Part shown: piece after piece, positions 49,485 through 61,820 of the stretch
Position numbering within the stretch: the first letter of the stretch is position 1
Layout of the letters: each line of letters begins with the position of its first letter
Notes under the pieces: generated by a model
Database searches by the model: none
What the model was told of the DNA's origin: nothing
Seen by the model: the letters and a program-made list of their open reading frames with translations, nothing else
DNA from: Larimichthys crocea
Lineage: Eukaryota; Chordata; Actinopteri; Sciaenidae
Assembly (NCBI RefSeq): GCF_000972845.2
Contig: NC_040016.1
Span: 10,312,701-10,376,700 of the forward strand
Direction of reading: 5' to 3'
Length of the DNA stretch: 64,000 nt
Position numbers and translations under genes: made by a program

Positions 49485-49490
49485 TTTATT
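49485..49490 (-). terminator. cish poly(A) signal candidate
   Basis: A minus-strand AATAAA (plus TTTATT) lies about 150 bases after the cish stop. A longer 3' UTR using a later signal is equally possible. Confidence 0.35.
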
Positions 49491-49638
49491 GTACTTGAAG
49501 CAGTTCAGTTTTCTCCCTCTGGGCTGTTGTCTGTTGCCTGGGGTGTCAAATTATCCCAGATTCACACCGTGTGTTTATGGAGTGTGACCCTGACCCATGT
49601 TCTTGTCTCTATGGCCTGTGCCAGAGGGGCAGAGACCC

Positions 49639-50413
49639 TCATATGTGGAAAGGGTAGTCCTGCAGGTAGCGCAGCAGAGGCTTTGGGAGTGGTAGCTGGT
49701 CGGGGCAGTTGGTGTGTCTGTTGATGGTGAGGCGTGTTAGGTGCTGCAAAGAAGGGAAGGCCTGTGGTTTGTGCAGGGGGTGCATCAGCTTCAGGGGCAC
49801 TCCACTGTCCTTAGCTGTGTGCATGTCAGGCTTTGTCTTGGGTTGAATGTCCCCAGATGACTGGTCCTGCGGCGTGTGGCCTGAGCCCATGTAGTGCTGC
49901 ATGAGGCTGAGTACATCTGGGAAGGACTGCAAGAGAGGAAGGCCAGGGGAAATGGAGTCCAGCCAGAAAGAGCCCCTGCTGTACTCTATGCGTACACTTG
50001 TAGGTCCACAGCGGGTCTTCACAGACAGGGCCAGCATGTATTGAGGATGACTGCTGTCCCGTATAAGAAATGTGCCTTCAGACCTTTTTAGGAGAGCTTC
50101 CCGAGCTTCACTCGCTGAGATGGAACCCCAGTACCAGCCTGCGATCAGACAGATCAGATTTATTTTTACATGCTTTGGCAAACATAAATAACATAAATAA
50201 TGCTGAGTTTGACTCAAAAAAGACCTGTATATAAAGAAAAATACAATATGAAGTCAAAATCTGGGCTGGTTTACCTGAGGTCTGTAGATACTGGAAGGTG
50301 GTGGTGATGCAGCGTAGGTCCTCTGCTGGGTCCCAGGGTGGAGGTGAGGGATGTGGGCAGCATGAACCTCCGTGCTCCTCATGATGAAAAACAGTCACAG
50401 CTCGGGCAACCAT
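49639..50413 (-). CDS. cish: cytokine-inducible SH2-containing protein (CIS, SOCS family)
   Basis: Two coding exons, 50275-50413 and 49639-50138, give 212 aa. CIS is induced by STAT5 and damps cytokine receptor signalling by docking on phosphotyrosines and recruiting a Cullin-5 ubiquitin ligase. The protein has an N-terminal EDLRCITTTFQYLQTSG extended segment and an SH2 domain (GWYWGSISASEAREALL, phosphate-binding GTFLIRDSSHP, VRIEYSRGSFWLDS). The C-terminal SOCS box shows LQHLTRLTINR, then the Cul5-type LPLP and YLQDYPFHI at the very end. The SH2-to-SOCS linker is short and divergent, which is usual for CISH. ATG at 50411-50413 is the first in frame of this exon. Two acceptors lie just upstream, so a noncoding exon probably precedes it (51351 upward). 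The start is less sure than the rest. Confidence 0.93.
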
Positions 50414-50830
50414 TTTCGACTGACAGCAGCCCTGTCAACATATTGTTAATGTCAGAGCAGCAAGAAAATAATAATTAACAGAGATGTCACATTCAACAGA
50501 GATTTTTGTGCTGCCTAAGGTAGTAAAGTAAATACAAATCTCAGTTGGTAAATGTATGTTTTGGCTACAAAACCAAGTATCAACTGCCGTTGTCCAAAAT
50601 GAGCTAACAAAAACAAAAGCAGCCAACCAAAACCCAGAAACAGACTATTGACAATCTGATTCTCTGACGCACTGATCACTGGACAGCCTGTTATTGTCCT
50701 TGACTCCATTTGCAGTACCTCTGCTAAATGCAGTGACTGTCATTCAGTGTCTACAGCCCATTTTAATTGTATAGTTTTTTAAAATCTCTATTTATATATG
50801 TATTTGTATTTCTATCTATATATCTATCTA

Positions 50831-50909
<79 letters not shown>
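50831..50909. repeat. (GT)n plus (ATACAT)n microsatellites
   Basis: A (GT) run is followed directly by tandem ATACAT units in the 5' intron of cish. A LINE-like tail (TTTCCCGGTGTGGGATCATT, then CTTATCTTATCTTA) follows at 50985-51050. Confidence 0.8.
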
Positions 50910-51350
50910 GTCAGTTGTTCCGTCCTTATGGCTCCACTATCTGAATCTGTCTTGTGTTTATGTGTTGAAAAGCAATATTGAAAAATATTGTTAAATACAA
51001 CAACAACAAATTTCCCGGTGTGGGATCATTAAAGTCTTATCTTATCTTAAAAGAAAGCACAGAAATAAAGAAGTACAAAGCAAAACAAAAACAAAGGCTT
51101 ATTATAAAAATTACAAAGCAAGAAGTTGCAGTTCACATCATGTTGTTAGTACTTAGTCTGATAAAAAGTAAAAAGTAAGACCTTCATCATAAAATATAAG
51201 TTCGTTTTATGGATCTATGGCCTGTGGATATAAATATATTTGAAGCCCAAGCCTCACGGTCTTATAATCATTCAAGCATTAAGCAATTTAATTAATTATA
51301 TATTCATAATAAAACAGACTATGATACAACAGACCTAAAAATAATCTTAC

Positions 51351-51575
51351 CTTCGATCGAGGGAAATCATAAGGATCGTAACCAGTCTATAAAAAAAAGT
51401 CCAAGAAATAATCCAGCGGGTCTCTCACGGTAAATAATTACCTCTCACACTCAAATAGTCGCTGTTAGAAAAAGAAAACATCGCTTGTAAATGATCTGTC
51501 ATAAAACATAAGAAATATCCGTGTATGTCTGAGTGTGTGTGTGTGTGTGTGTTCCCGGTGGTCTGCTGTGAGTGA
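51351..51575 (-). promoter_or_regulatory. cish 5' UTR exon (approximate)
   Basis: A minus-strand donor (CGAAG/GTAAGATT) at 51351 would splice to the acceptors just upstream of the cish ATG. The exon contains an upstream ATG (51368-51370). The 5' end is not fixed; a TATA-like GAATAAAGAG lies at about 51590. Confidence 0.45.
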
Positions 51576-51639
51576 AGCCGTGAGTGTGAGCTCTTTATTC
51601 AGCAAACTGCAGCACAGCACACAGCTCAGTTCTGTTTGG

Positions 51640-51662
51640 TTCCAGGAATCTGTTTCCAGGAA
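51640..51662 (-). promoter_or_regulatory. paired STAT (GAS) sites at the cish promoter
   Basis: Two identical TTCCAGGAA sites, at 51640-51648 and 51654-51662, match the STAT5 consensus TTCnnnGAA. They are 14 bases apart centre to centre, a spacing seen for STAT5 tetramers. They lie just upstream of the TATA-like element of a gene known in mammals to be driven by clustered STAT5 sites. Confidence 0.75.
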
Positions 51663-51724
51663 AGGTTTTGTGTTTCAGCGCCCGCAGTGACAGACAAGCT
51701 GCTGCCAGCAGCAGCCTCACTGTC

Positions 51725-51768
<44 letters not shown>
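51725..51768. repeat. (CA)n microsatellite
   Basis: About 20 CA units lie upstream of the cish promoter. A second (CA)n lies at 53096-53141. Confidence 0.9.
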
Positions 51769-51769
<1 letters not shown>

Positions 51770-51779
51770 TACTTCCTGT

Positions 51780-53099
51780 GTAGCTTTCAAAATAAAATTG
51801 GGTATGTAGATTAGAATATATAGATACAGAAATGTTAGACAAGAGACAGCCTATAGATTATAACATATTAAAAAATAATGTCATAAGTAGAGGAGAAAGA
51901 GTGGGAATAAATAAGTGTATACGTCTTCCTACTCCTTTTTCAATATGTACAATTTAATTTCCTACTTTTTATTTCACAATAATGAAGCTAATCTAAAAGT
52001 TTTGTTGGCTTATTTCTTAATTTCATGGATATACAATATAGATGTGTGGCTATACATACTCAATAGCCAGTTTATTAATGCAGTTTAATACAACAACAGT
52101 CAATAAATTTGACAATTTAAGAGAAAAATAGTTCAACAACACCACAAATGTACATCAGAAAGATTGTACAGTTGGAAAATAGTTTCTAGAATAATAAATA
52201 TGAACTAAAATTGTTTCAATACTGTAATGACTCTGTATTAGACTGGTGTACATAATATATTAGTATTTATTTACACGATTATTTATTTAATAATGTACTA
52301 TTAATCATTTAATATTAACCTAGCGGTCTTTAAATCCGATTCACAGCTTTAACTATGTGTGTAGTTCAACACACATGAACTCCATCACCTGTCATCTACA
52401 CTGCTTTTATGTTGAAGGGACTCAGCAGCAAGTCCGGTGATGTTTGAATCTGGCTGCCTTGATGCAGTTCAACTTTATCTTTATCACACTATGTAACACT
52501 TACATTGATTAAACAATAAAACATTTATGTCTTTACACGTTGCTTACTTTCAGCACACATGCTCTCTTAGTGAGTATGATTTAATATTGCAGAGTAAAGC
52601 ACTAATATATTATCATCCAGTCACTCTCTTTAATGCTTTACTAATTCTCCCTTTCTCTCTCTCCAGCCTCCACTTCATGCTCTGAACAATAACTTTCCAG
52701 CCACTGATTATTTCGTGTTATCAAGAAGAAAATGATCTCTGCGGTGCAAAATGGTTGACTTGTTTTCCTGGAATTTAACTGAACTGGTCACGTCAGAAAT
52801 CAGTATGTCTTCCCCTCGAAAGTCAAGGTTCATCACCGTCACCCATCCCACATTTCCAAAGATAATGACCACTTGAAAGAGCTGCCATTCAGCTCTGAGC
52901 CGTTTCCAAGAAAAAAAAAAAAAAAAAAAAGGGTTCGCATTGACTGTCTTCCCCCCGTCAGGTATGAAAGTAGCAGAACCGCAGGGCTGAAGGCTTCCGA
53001 GTAGAGAGCCTTCCTGGAAAACAAGCACAACAAATTGACCGCTGCTGAGCCGTGATCCCTGCTGCTGCTGCAAGCCTGCGTGACTATATAGGATCACAC

Positions 53100-53144
<45 letters not shown>

Positions 53145-53190
53145 CAGAGAGAAAGGGGAGGGTAAAATGAGGACACAAACACTAGAAAAT
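51780..53190. other. gene-free interval between cish and twf2
   Basis: AT-rich sequence. A 156-codon open frame on the minus strand (52708-53178) includes a poly-Phe run from a T tract and a poly-Cys/Val run from the CA microsatellite, so I do not regard it as coding. No other gene signal was found. Confidence 0.5.
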
Positions 53191-53202
53191 AAAGAAAATA
53201 TT

Positions 53203-53208
53203 TTTATT
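53203..53208 (-). terminator. twf2 poly(A) signal candidate
   Basis: A minus-strand AATAAA (plus TTTATT) lies 1.16 kb past the twf2 stop. The 3' UTR would then include the repeat fragment at 53690-53820. Confidence 0.4.
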
Positions 53209-53689
53209 GTAGGGCCATGTAAAACAGCAGCCTTTGGTTGAGTGTGTAGTCAAACCTCGCTCAGGTGACTCGCAAAGGCAACTGTAAACGTGATGTGGGT
53301 GAATTTGCATAAGAGTGAAGCACGGGCACAGCATGGGCCCTATACCTAGGCAATATAAAGGGTTGTAAATCCACCTTAAAGCAGAGATTATCATAGCCAT
53401 TTCCCAATAGCTGAATCAATATTAACGCAGGGATACAAATAAATAAAGAGACAAGAGAAGGCAACTCAGGTGAGAAATGTTGCTGTCAACATGGATAGTA
53501 ATTGGCAAATGTAAATTAATATAACTGTAAAAAAAAAAGAAAAGAAAAAGCATTTGAACCCTTTAACATCCAGTTTTCATGTGAAGTCTCTGTTGCCTGG
53601 CAACTGGGATAACCACCCACACTGCTGAGAAAACTTGTTTTGTTTTTTTTTACTCTTTGGTTTTTCTACACAGAAAAAAAAAGATATAA

Positions 53690-53820
53690 AATGTTAGTTA
53701 GAGAGTGTTAGCTGTGCTGGGAGGCAGATTTACCCCTTAGACAGAGCTAGGCTAGCTGTTTCCCTCTGTTTCTAGTCTTTGTGCTAAGCTAGAGGCGACT
53801 GTAACTTAGTTTTGTGCATC
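53690..53820. repeat. dispersed fish repeat fragment
   Basis: GGCTAGCTGTTTCCCTCTG followed by CTAGTCTTTGTGCTAAGCTA is a phrase I recognise from widely repeated sequence in perch-like fish. It lies in the presumed twf2 3' UTR. Confidence 0.55.
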
Positions 53821-54364
53821 CCCCCCAAAATTCAGCCTTACATGTTTGGTATCTCTGGAAGATTTTGTATCTCCACAGCAATTAAAAATGAAGTTCTCCA
53901 GGACTAAAAAAAAAAAAAGAGAGAGAGTTTGGCTGCACAATGGTTTGTAATGACAGACACACTGTTGGATAAATAGGATTTAAGCAGATAAACAACTTTG
54001 CAGATGTTTTTCACATTAAAGTAATCTACTTCCAAATACTGAGGCTTCGTCATGACTAACATGTTTTCATGTATAATGAAATCAAATTAAATTTAGATGT
54101 GTCCACATATCAGCCTGTCATCCTGGTTAAAAATCTGTCTAGAAACTATGAACATATATGTGTTCACATCTTTCACCACGGGGAAACATTATGAAATCTG
54201 CTTTACGGTGGATCTATTTTGTCCTGGTTTCAGTGGGAAATGTATTTGCGTAAGTAAAAAGAAGAAATGGCTAGAAGCTAAACAGTCAAATAACAAGTCA
54301 ATTCATACATATCGTTCTGGTTTGCTTGTGTGCTTGTATACAATGTCTAGTGTGTGTATAATGT

Positions 54365-57300
54365 CTACATTTCTTCCCCGTTCTCCCCTGCACCCTTGAT
54401 GAGGCGCTTGTTGCCTCGTTTTCCTCCTGGTCCACGGGGCTTGGAAAAGGCCTGCTTTAAGGTGTGCTCCATCGGGTGAACCTCCTCATACAGGAAGTCT
54501 TCTGTCAGGCCGTCGCCACTGTCTATCTCCATCTACACACACAGAATAATACACAGATCAAAGGCTACTCTACTCAGTATGACCAGCGGATTCAAATATT
54601 CATTATCATCATAATCTGAGACAAGTTAGGCATAAACATGTTTGTTTGTTTTTCATTCACTGGTCAGTTTTTTAGATTTTGGGCTATTTTAGAGTACTAG
54701 TATTAAAAGACGCCCCCAAAAAATAAACATACTAAACTTTTGGATGTTTATTTTTCTATACTTTGTCTGTTTGCATCACTATATTTCTCCTAAATTCACC
54801 AAAGGTTAACATTAAATCATTTTCCATTAGCATAATTTCAGAAACTTCTATCTTGAAGTTCTAGTAGTGTCATCTGTAAAATAAAATTTTACAATACATA
54901 TCCTGAAGGTCACGTTCTCAAAATGAATTTTTCCTCATAGTCTAGGACAGAAATCTCTTCACTTCAGCAGTGCTTACATACACCAAACCTTCAGGTTTTG
55001 TTCTTATCTATATTCACATATCATTCATAACCTGATTTATATAACATTTACTCCTAAAAACATGACGTCTTTATTGCTATTGACAGTATTCTATTATTTA
55101 TAGAGTGATAAGAAGATATATCTAAAATTCCTTCTGTAAAAATCTTTTACTCTAACATGTCAACAGATAATCTCCAACAAGATAATCCCCTCATTTACAA
55201 GATTTCAGAGACCTTAGTATTATTAAAAATAATTGTCTTAATGATAGTAATCAAGTGGCGACATTTCATGGTAATGAATATTTACCCTGTTCTCCTGTGT
55301 CTCTCCTTAATCTTCGGTTTTAAGTTTAAGTTGTTAGTTTATAGATAAATGATGGTTGCTCACTGTTAAACTCTACAGCTTGTGTCTGTTATTTGAGTGA
55401 TTGGTACCTTTTTGGTGACCTCCAGCTGGTAGTCTCTCTCCACCTCATCCAGTAGTCTGTTCTTACAGCTGGAATACAACATCCGTTCTTTGATACTACA
55501 GGTGTACCCAGGCATCGAATATATGAACACTGGAAGAGATGATGAAGTTGTTACTTAAGCAGCTGGATCAATTTTGCTGCGAAAGCTAGTCAATGTATCT
55601 CTTTTGAAACCAAAACAAGTGAAAGGACGACAAGTACATAAAGTCTGAAAGATACAATTCATTATTTTTTGAGCCACTTGGGGGCAGCGAAACAAGATGA
55701 TCATTTTTATGTCCAATATTAAAACTCAACTGTGCTGACAGCATAGACTGTAAAGAGAAGAACAAGTCTTTGTGATGTCACTCATGGGTTTTTGAAGAGT
55801 CATTGTGAAGCTCAGGCAGGCCTGTGGTGACGCCTACCTGTCACTCAAAGTGGTTTAATTATGCACAACTTTAGGCCAAATATAATTTAAATAGGTGACT
55901 TATATAAAAATTCACCCCCTGCACAGTTGTCATTAGCTATAGAGATCAAAACCAGGCTGTAAACATGTTTATTTCTGCTGTAAAGTTGGACATTTTAACA
56001 TGGGGACTTGGAGAAGGCCACTCAAGGAACTGCAGTTCTTCCTTGTTGGCTTCATTTGACAGTTACAGAGGTTACTACACTACAAAATACCGATTAATAC
56101 TGATTGGTGCAGCTTTAAGCCTGGGGTTGGGATCTCGCAAAGTGTCACCAGACAAGGAGGTGATGTTATGGTATGTATGTACTGACCCAGCGCCTCCTGC
56201 ATCTGGCCCTGGTGGGAATGTTTGAAGATGAAGAAGTGGTATCTGGGTGAATCTGTGGGAATCCTGTATGGAAGCTCATGGGTCTCTGTAGGTTTGGTGT
56301 GAACCAGCTCAATGGTTTCTTTCTCTACATCCAGTCTCTGCAACACAACATACACAAGCAAGCTTTGTTCACGGGTCAGGGTCAAGTCATGCAAAGCCAA
56401 TTTCACTGACAAACACTGATACACAGATTGTTTCAAAAATAGATCATGACAGCTTGTTTTTTTGTTTTCAGAGAATAAGGTACATCATCATGCATATTGT
56501 GCGTGATAAAGGGTCTTTGTCTGAGCTCACCAGCTGTATATAGTTGATGCGTCTCTGCTTGAGTTGCTGCAGAGCTCGTTTGGCCTCTTCTTGTAACGGG
56601 AATGCAAGACCTTGGAGAGTTTGTGCTCTTTTATCTAAGCCGAACTCCATTGTAACCTGCAGAATGAAAAAAAGCAGACGACTCAGTGCTGATGTGTCCA
56701 AACAAACACATGACAGAAAAATAAATGAGTCAAACAGACACGGACACAAACCCTCGCTCGTGCTGTTGGAGTCCCGATTCGTCTACGTTCATCCTGTGGA
56801 CATAAGAGACTTTTAAAATCTGTCCTCCTCTCTCTTTTTCATACACACAATTCATGTTAGGAAGAAAATCTACGTACCCATACAACTTTATCCTGCAGAA
56901 AGCACACAAGATTGAGTAAATATTATGTACATAACACAATTAAGTATTTACTTCATATCATGGTCAAACAGTTTGTATTGTTTAAACCTCACCTCTGTGA
57001 CTTTAATTCGTTGCAATTCCTGCTCAGCCATTGTGAGTGGAGCCGGGGAGGAGCAGGAGGACATGTGTCGCAAGTATCCCTGGAAGCACAGGTCGTCCTG
57101 CATACAGACAGGGTGGTTACTCACTCACCAGCAGTTGAAGATTTACCAATCAGCAGTCACGCTGGAGAGATTTTACTAACCTCGACTGTGCCAAACATTT
57201 CATCTTTAATGTGACCTCCTCCAAACTCTTTCTTCAGTGTGGCACGAGTGGCTGCATACACCATCTTCTGCCTCACCTAACAGAAAGGAAGGATGTAAAG

Positions 57301-59747
57301 ATGATGGTCATTATGGTTCTATACAGTGTTTACATTTTATTTTGGTTTAAGCATGTTTATTACAGTTTATTAGTTTGAACTTGCTTATTGTTTTTTCATG
57401 TGGATGTTTGCGCTTCACTCTGCAGAATGACGATTGTGAATGAAAGTTTCTTTTCTCTTTTTCACCTTAAAAGACCAGTGTGTGAGATTTACTGGCATGT
57501 AGTGGTGCCGTTGCCAATTGCAAAATCGCATCACCTTTACTCCTTGTGAAACAGAAACTATGGTGGTACGAAATATGTGAGAAACACAAAAGGTTCTGTC
57601 AAGAGCCAGTGTGTAGTTTGTGTGGCTATTGTGAAAAACACAGCGGTTCAACATGGTGGACCAAAGTGGAAGAAGACCTGCTGTGTCTGTAGATTTAAAA
57701 TACTTACTCTAAGATAAAACGATATTATGATAATGAAATATTCAGGCAATTATACACTAATGAAAACATAGCTATGGATACTATATATATATTCTGTAAA
57801 AAAAATTTACGCACTGGACCTTTAAATCGGAGTTTAAGACACGTATGTATGAGATGATTTTGTAACATAACAGTTTGAATCATGCTCCAATGTCCAGTTT
57901 GCAACTTGCACTGAGAACTTTTCATTGAAGTCATAAACATCTTATGTCCAATAATTAAACTTTTAAAATTAATGTAGTTTACATATTAATAGATCAGATA
58001 GGTGTTGTTGTTTTTTTAATTAGGGAGATGGAGTACATATCACTTATCTGGTTCTTATTACACTATAACACCATATCAGACACAAAATATTATTCAAAGC
58101 AGAAGCTCTTTGTCAGAATGCAAACAAAACATGATGAGTTTTTATTTAGTTTCTGATCTGTTTTAGTGAGTTTAATAAATTTGTGGCAGGAATTGTAATT
58201 TAAAACAAAACACATATGTTGAATGTGTTTAAGACAGGTGGTGTGTAATACAATAGACACAATAAAAAAAAATGTTCATATTAATTGTGATTATTGTTGC
58301 TATTTTTAATACAACCTGAGCCTAAACCTGACCACCCTAAATAAATGTTACCTAAACTTAACTTTTATGGTATTTTTTCCAGAAATGTTCAGTGTAAGTT
58401 TTTTTCCTTGGAGGGCTGCTGATGTTCTTTTGTGTGCATAACGATGTGTTCACTCTTTTATTTTTAATTACAGTAATTTCAGATGCAGACTGTGAGTGAC
58501 TGAATTTGAAACAATGGCTGACTGACAGCTCTTCACAGACATACTGGTGATTGGTCAGGTGACCAGGCGATGAAGATCCACTCATAACCCTGAGCATTCC
58601 GGGAGTCCAGACGATAGAGGATGTAGCAGGGTTCCTGAGGCGTGAGCAGAGGAAGCAGGAACTGATCATAATCCTTGTCCCAGCTCTGTGCTGGCTCTCT
58701 GTACCAATCAAGCACCAACTCCTCTGCAGACAAAACGTGTATCAGCTTAACTCATCTCAAGTTTTAGAAGAAGAAGTCAGCTGAAAGTTGTACTTGTGTT
58801 GAATCTTTGCAAATACAAGACACATTTTATGTTTTACCATTTCTGATGACTATCTTCATTATTCTGATGGCACCTCCCCTTGCTCGAGCCAGAAACTCTT
58901 TCAGCTCAGATGTTGCTAAAGTAACCAGATATAAGGCAGACAAGTCAAAACTGAGGATGGGGGGTTGAAAAGCAAGTGAGACAGAGTTGGGTAGGTAAGA
59001 ACTTGAGACTCCACTTCAGGGAGAAAATTTGATCCACTGCCAGGTAGTCACGCCATCACCTAAAGTGACTCAGACAGGGGACATACGCACCAAAGAACCC
59101 CTGAGACCTTTCAGTCTGGGGGATAAAACAACTTCTTCATCCTTTTCAAACCCATGAAGGGTAGTTTGGTACTGAAAACTAGATTCAGCTATTTATTGCT
59201 CTCCCTCCTTCTCTCTCACCATGGTTACCAAACACAGCGGTCTCATAAATGATGTAAGACCAGGTGAGAAAGGTGAGAGAGGTATGCTTCTGCCAACCTG
59301 TCCCCCTACGCTCCAATTACCAAATGCCATAACACATACGTATATAGGTAGCTCTAACTATCCATAAATGCCTGCAGGTGCTAAATGTCATGATGACTGG
59401 TATCACAATATAGACGACAGACATTTAACTGTGAATCAGTCATATACAGGCTTACAATTTTAGAGATTGTCTAGCTCAGTCCACAATTATTTATATCCAT
59501 GAGGGGGCCACTTTGAGATCTTAAGAGTCCTCGTTTTTTGAGGATATCAGAGCACATCATCAGTGAGATTGAGAGGATGTATTACATGTTATAGAACAGT
59601 TTAATGGCTAACAAGAAAATTTAAAAAAACACATAAAATGAGAGAGAACTGTGAGAACTAGATTAATACACAAAAACACCCTGATGTAAGAGAGTTTTTC
59701 TCTAAAAAACAAACAAACTTACCGTTAATTCCAGTTTGGTGTGACAT
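54365..59747 (-). CDS. twf2: twinfilin-2, actin-monomer and capping-protein binding
   Basis: Nine coding exons in minus-strand order: 59723-59747, 58838-58915, 58545-58723, 57181-57276, 56993-57097, 56531-56656, 56187-56337, 55408-55529, 54365-54532. They total 349 aa, the same as human TWF2. Twinfilin has two ADF-homology domains that bind ADP-actin, plus a tail that binds capping protein and phosphoinositides. ADF-H 1 shows MSHQTGIN at the start, [19 protein letters not shown] and [24 protein letters not shown] 2 shows [51 protein letters not shown] and [10 protein letters not shown]. The tail keeps [16 protein letters not shown]. Exon 5 joins directly to 56531-56656; an intervening open frame near 56753 lacks matching reading frame and homology. 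WDR82 follows, as in human 3p21.2. Confidence 0.96.
55660..56080. mobile_element. dispersed teleost repeat in twf2 intron
   Basis: The order of phrases GAGCCACTTGGGGGCAGCG, TGATGTCACTCATGGGTTTT, ACGCCTACCTGTCACTCAAA, ACCAGGCTGTAAACATGTTT and CAAGGAACTGCAGTTCTTCC is that of an abundant fish repeat I recognise. A CTCF-like core (CTTGGGGGCAGCG) lies at its left end. The family name is not assigned. Confidence 0.65.
57467..57825. mobile_element. short non-autonomous DNA element, complete
   Basis: The left end is TTAAAAGACCAGTGTGTGAG and the right end CGCACTGGACCTTTAA. These are inverted copies of each other and give TTAA at both borders, as expected for TTAA-targeting or TTAA-ended elements. There is no coding capacity. 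It is the best preserved of four relatives (9350, 18750, 31822). It lies in a twf2 intron. Confidence 0.75.
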
Positions 59748-61820
59748 CTTTTGGCAGTCTCTTCACACTCCTCTCATGCAAGAAGGACCAGGTCCAGATC
59801 TCTGTGTCCTCGCTCTTCTTGCTCAGCAGGTAGGCTGCCTCTACACTGATGGCAGACAGATGGACCCACGCGCACCAGTCACATAAACGCCTCGAGGGTG
59901 ACTTGGGAGATTCCTAACACTTGAAATACAATCTGCGGAACTGTGGCTGATGAGTAATAACGTGCCTGTCAGTGGATATGCCACCCTAACCACTGATCTA
60001 AAACTCTTTGCGTATCGATGACCACAACTTTAGGAGTCTCGGTGGGGGAGCCTCCCCCAGGTCACGTACTGTCCTGTACTGTACTGTCTGTGAGGAGGGG
60101 GAGGACCAGGCTCTGTAGAAATCCATCGCTCATGACATCATTACAGTGTTTTCAGATGCTGTCAGTGCACCGCGTGTAATGACATTTTATCACTCATTCA
60201 CCCAGAGTGGCCGATCAGCTCAGGCATGATCTCAAATTCCAGCCACCTGGTCATAGAAATGAGACACCAAGCAAGAATCTGACCGCTTCATTTCAACATT
60301 GTTCAATGGGTTCAATGAGTGTGTAGTTCATGTATTTGTGGTCAGTGCCTTTTGTGCATTTTGATTGGCAATAGTTCATGAAAAGGTGGGAACAGGGTGG
60401 GAACAGGGTACCTGTACATACTTTAAAAATATGATCATGTGAGGTTTCTTATGGCAACATATGAACATCCTTTAACCCAAAGTGTGAGGTAAAGATCTCT
60501 AGATGACTTTAGTGCACCCTGGAAGGGATGGCTCATGTACAGTCAGTAGTAATGGATCCATTACCAGCCATGAGTACAGCGTGTACAGTATGTATGATCT
60601 GAAGTGAGGGTGAAAAACAGTTTAGTAGGTAAGTATGTGAGAGCCAAATGCTTAAACTATCATCCCCTTATTTCCCCGTATCTCCTTCCACACATCTTTG
60701 CTACACACGCATACACACATAGAGGTAGGTGAGAGAAAGATAAGTGTGTACCTGTGAGGTTACCTGTGATGGGATCATCCATTATTCACTCAGTGGTGAG
60801 TACACAACCCAAGCATCTATACATTATTCAACAGAACCCCCCACTCCCTTCCTCTCCTTTAGGAAGACACACTTCATCCACACAGAAAAAAAGAAAAAAG
60901 AAAAACACCCATTCATCAATTTGATTAAAACTGCGTGTGTTTCTCTCACGCTTACATGTGTTAACAGATTCGTTAACTGACTGAGTGAACTTTTGTTTGC
61001 ATGTGTTAAGTGAGCTCATTTAAATGTCATGTTGTAGTGAGAGCCACCGATACACCATCTACAGAAGACACATTTCTAAAGACTGTATTATTCACTGCGT
61101 TTACGGATTTGATTCTTCAAATACAACGAGAAATATGTCAAATCTTATTTATATCCATTCCTTTTTATTAGCTCTGTATAAAACTTTAACAATCAATCAG
61201 TCAGCTGAAAGAACATTATGATAATTAATTCAGGCAAGCAGAAGTTACCTAACTTCACAACATCTCATCATCAGTTGTGAGGATTCACTGCTTTTCTTGG
61301 TGGTGAAAGCAAACTTAATATCTTTTGGGTTTTAAGAAATTGCAGGACAAAGACAAAAAATCCTGAGATGAATTGATGATGAAAATAATCATTTAGTTTA
61401 AGTCTTTGTGTTTTATATCAGGAGTTATCTGATGTATGGTTAAAAGTAAAAAAATAAAAACAGTAGCTCTTAATTTCATATAAAACAGTTTAATAAAAAA
61501 ATATTTAAACAGTAAAACCGCTGGTAATGAAACAGCTAATTTATACATGAAACGCCAAGTTAAGAACATGAATGCAATGCACTTTAATTGTGTCATAAAA
61601 AACAAAAACTACTTTCAAAAGGAAGTATGTGAGATTTTGACACAGATGCATTTGCACCATTTTAAAGGTTTAAAAATACTGCAGGTAAAAACTTATAACT
61701 TAATGTATAAAAAACATGTTTCTGCCTGCTAAAATATTAGTTCCAAGACATGAAGCTGCCCTCCATCACTGCCTTATTGTGATGTGTTTCACAGCAACGA
61801 CTCACTTTGGCATTGTCCCT
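59748..61820. other. interval between twf2 and the WDR82-like gene
   Basis: It holds the twf2 promoter side and the 3' UTR side of the WDR82-like gene. No PPM1M exon is visible, although that gene lies between TWF2 and WDR82 in human. I see no other gene or repeat of note. Confidence 0.5.

Noticed and set aside
52708..53178. 156-codon minus-strand open frame between cish and twf2
   Set aside because: It contains a poly-Phe run from a T tract and a poly-Cys/Val run from a CA microsatellite, has no recognisable domain, and no splice partner.
55673..55688. Second CTCF-like motif (CTTGGGGGCAGCG)
   Set aside because: It lies inside a widespread dispersed repeat and has a weaker core, so it is better explained as repeat sequence.
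56730..56939. Apparent extra twf2 exon (frame with [13 protein letters not shown])
   Set aside because: Joining exon 56993-57097 directly to 56531-56656 keeps phase and aligns with human TWF2 without a gap. The extra piece would be read in a different frame.
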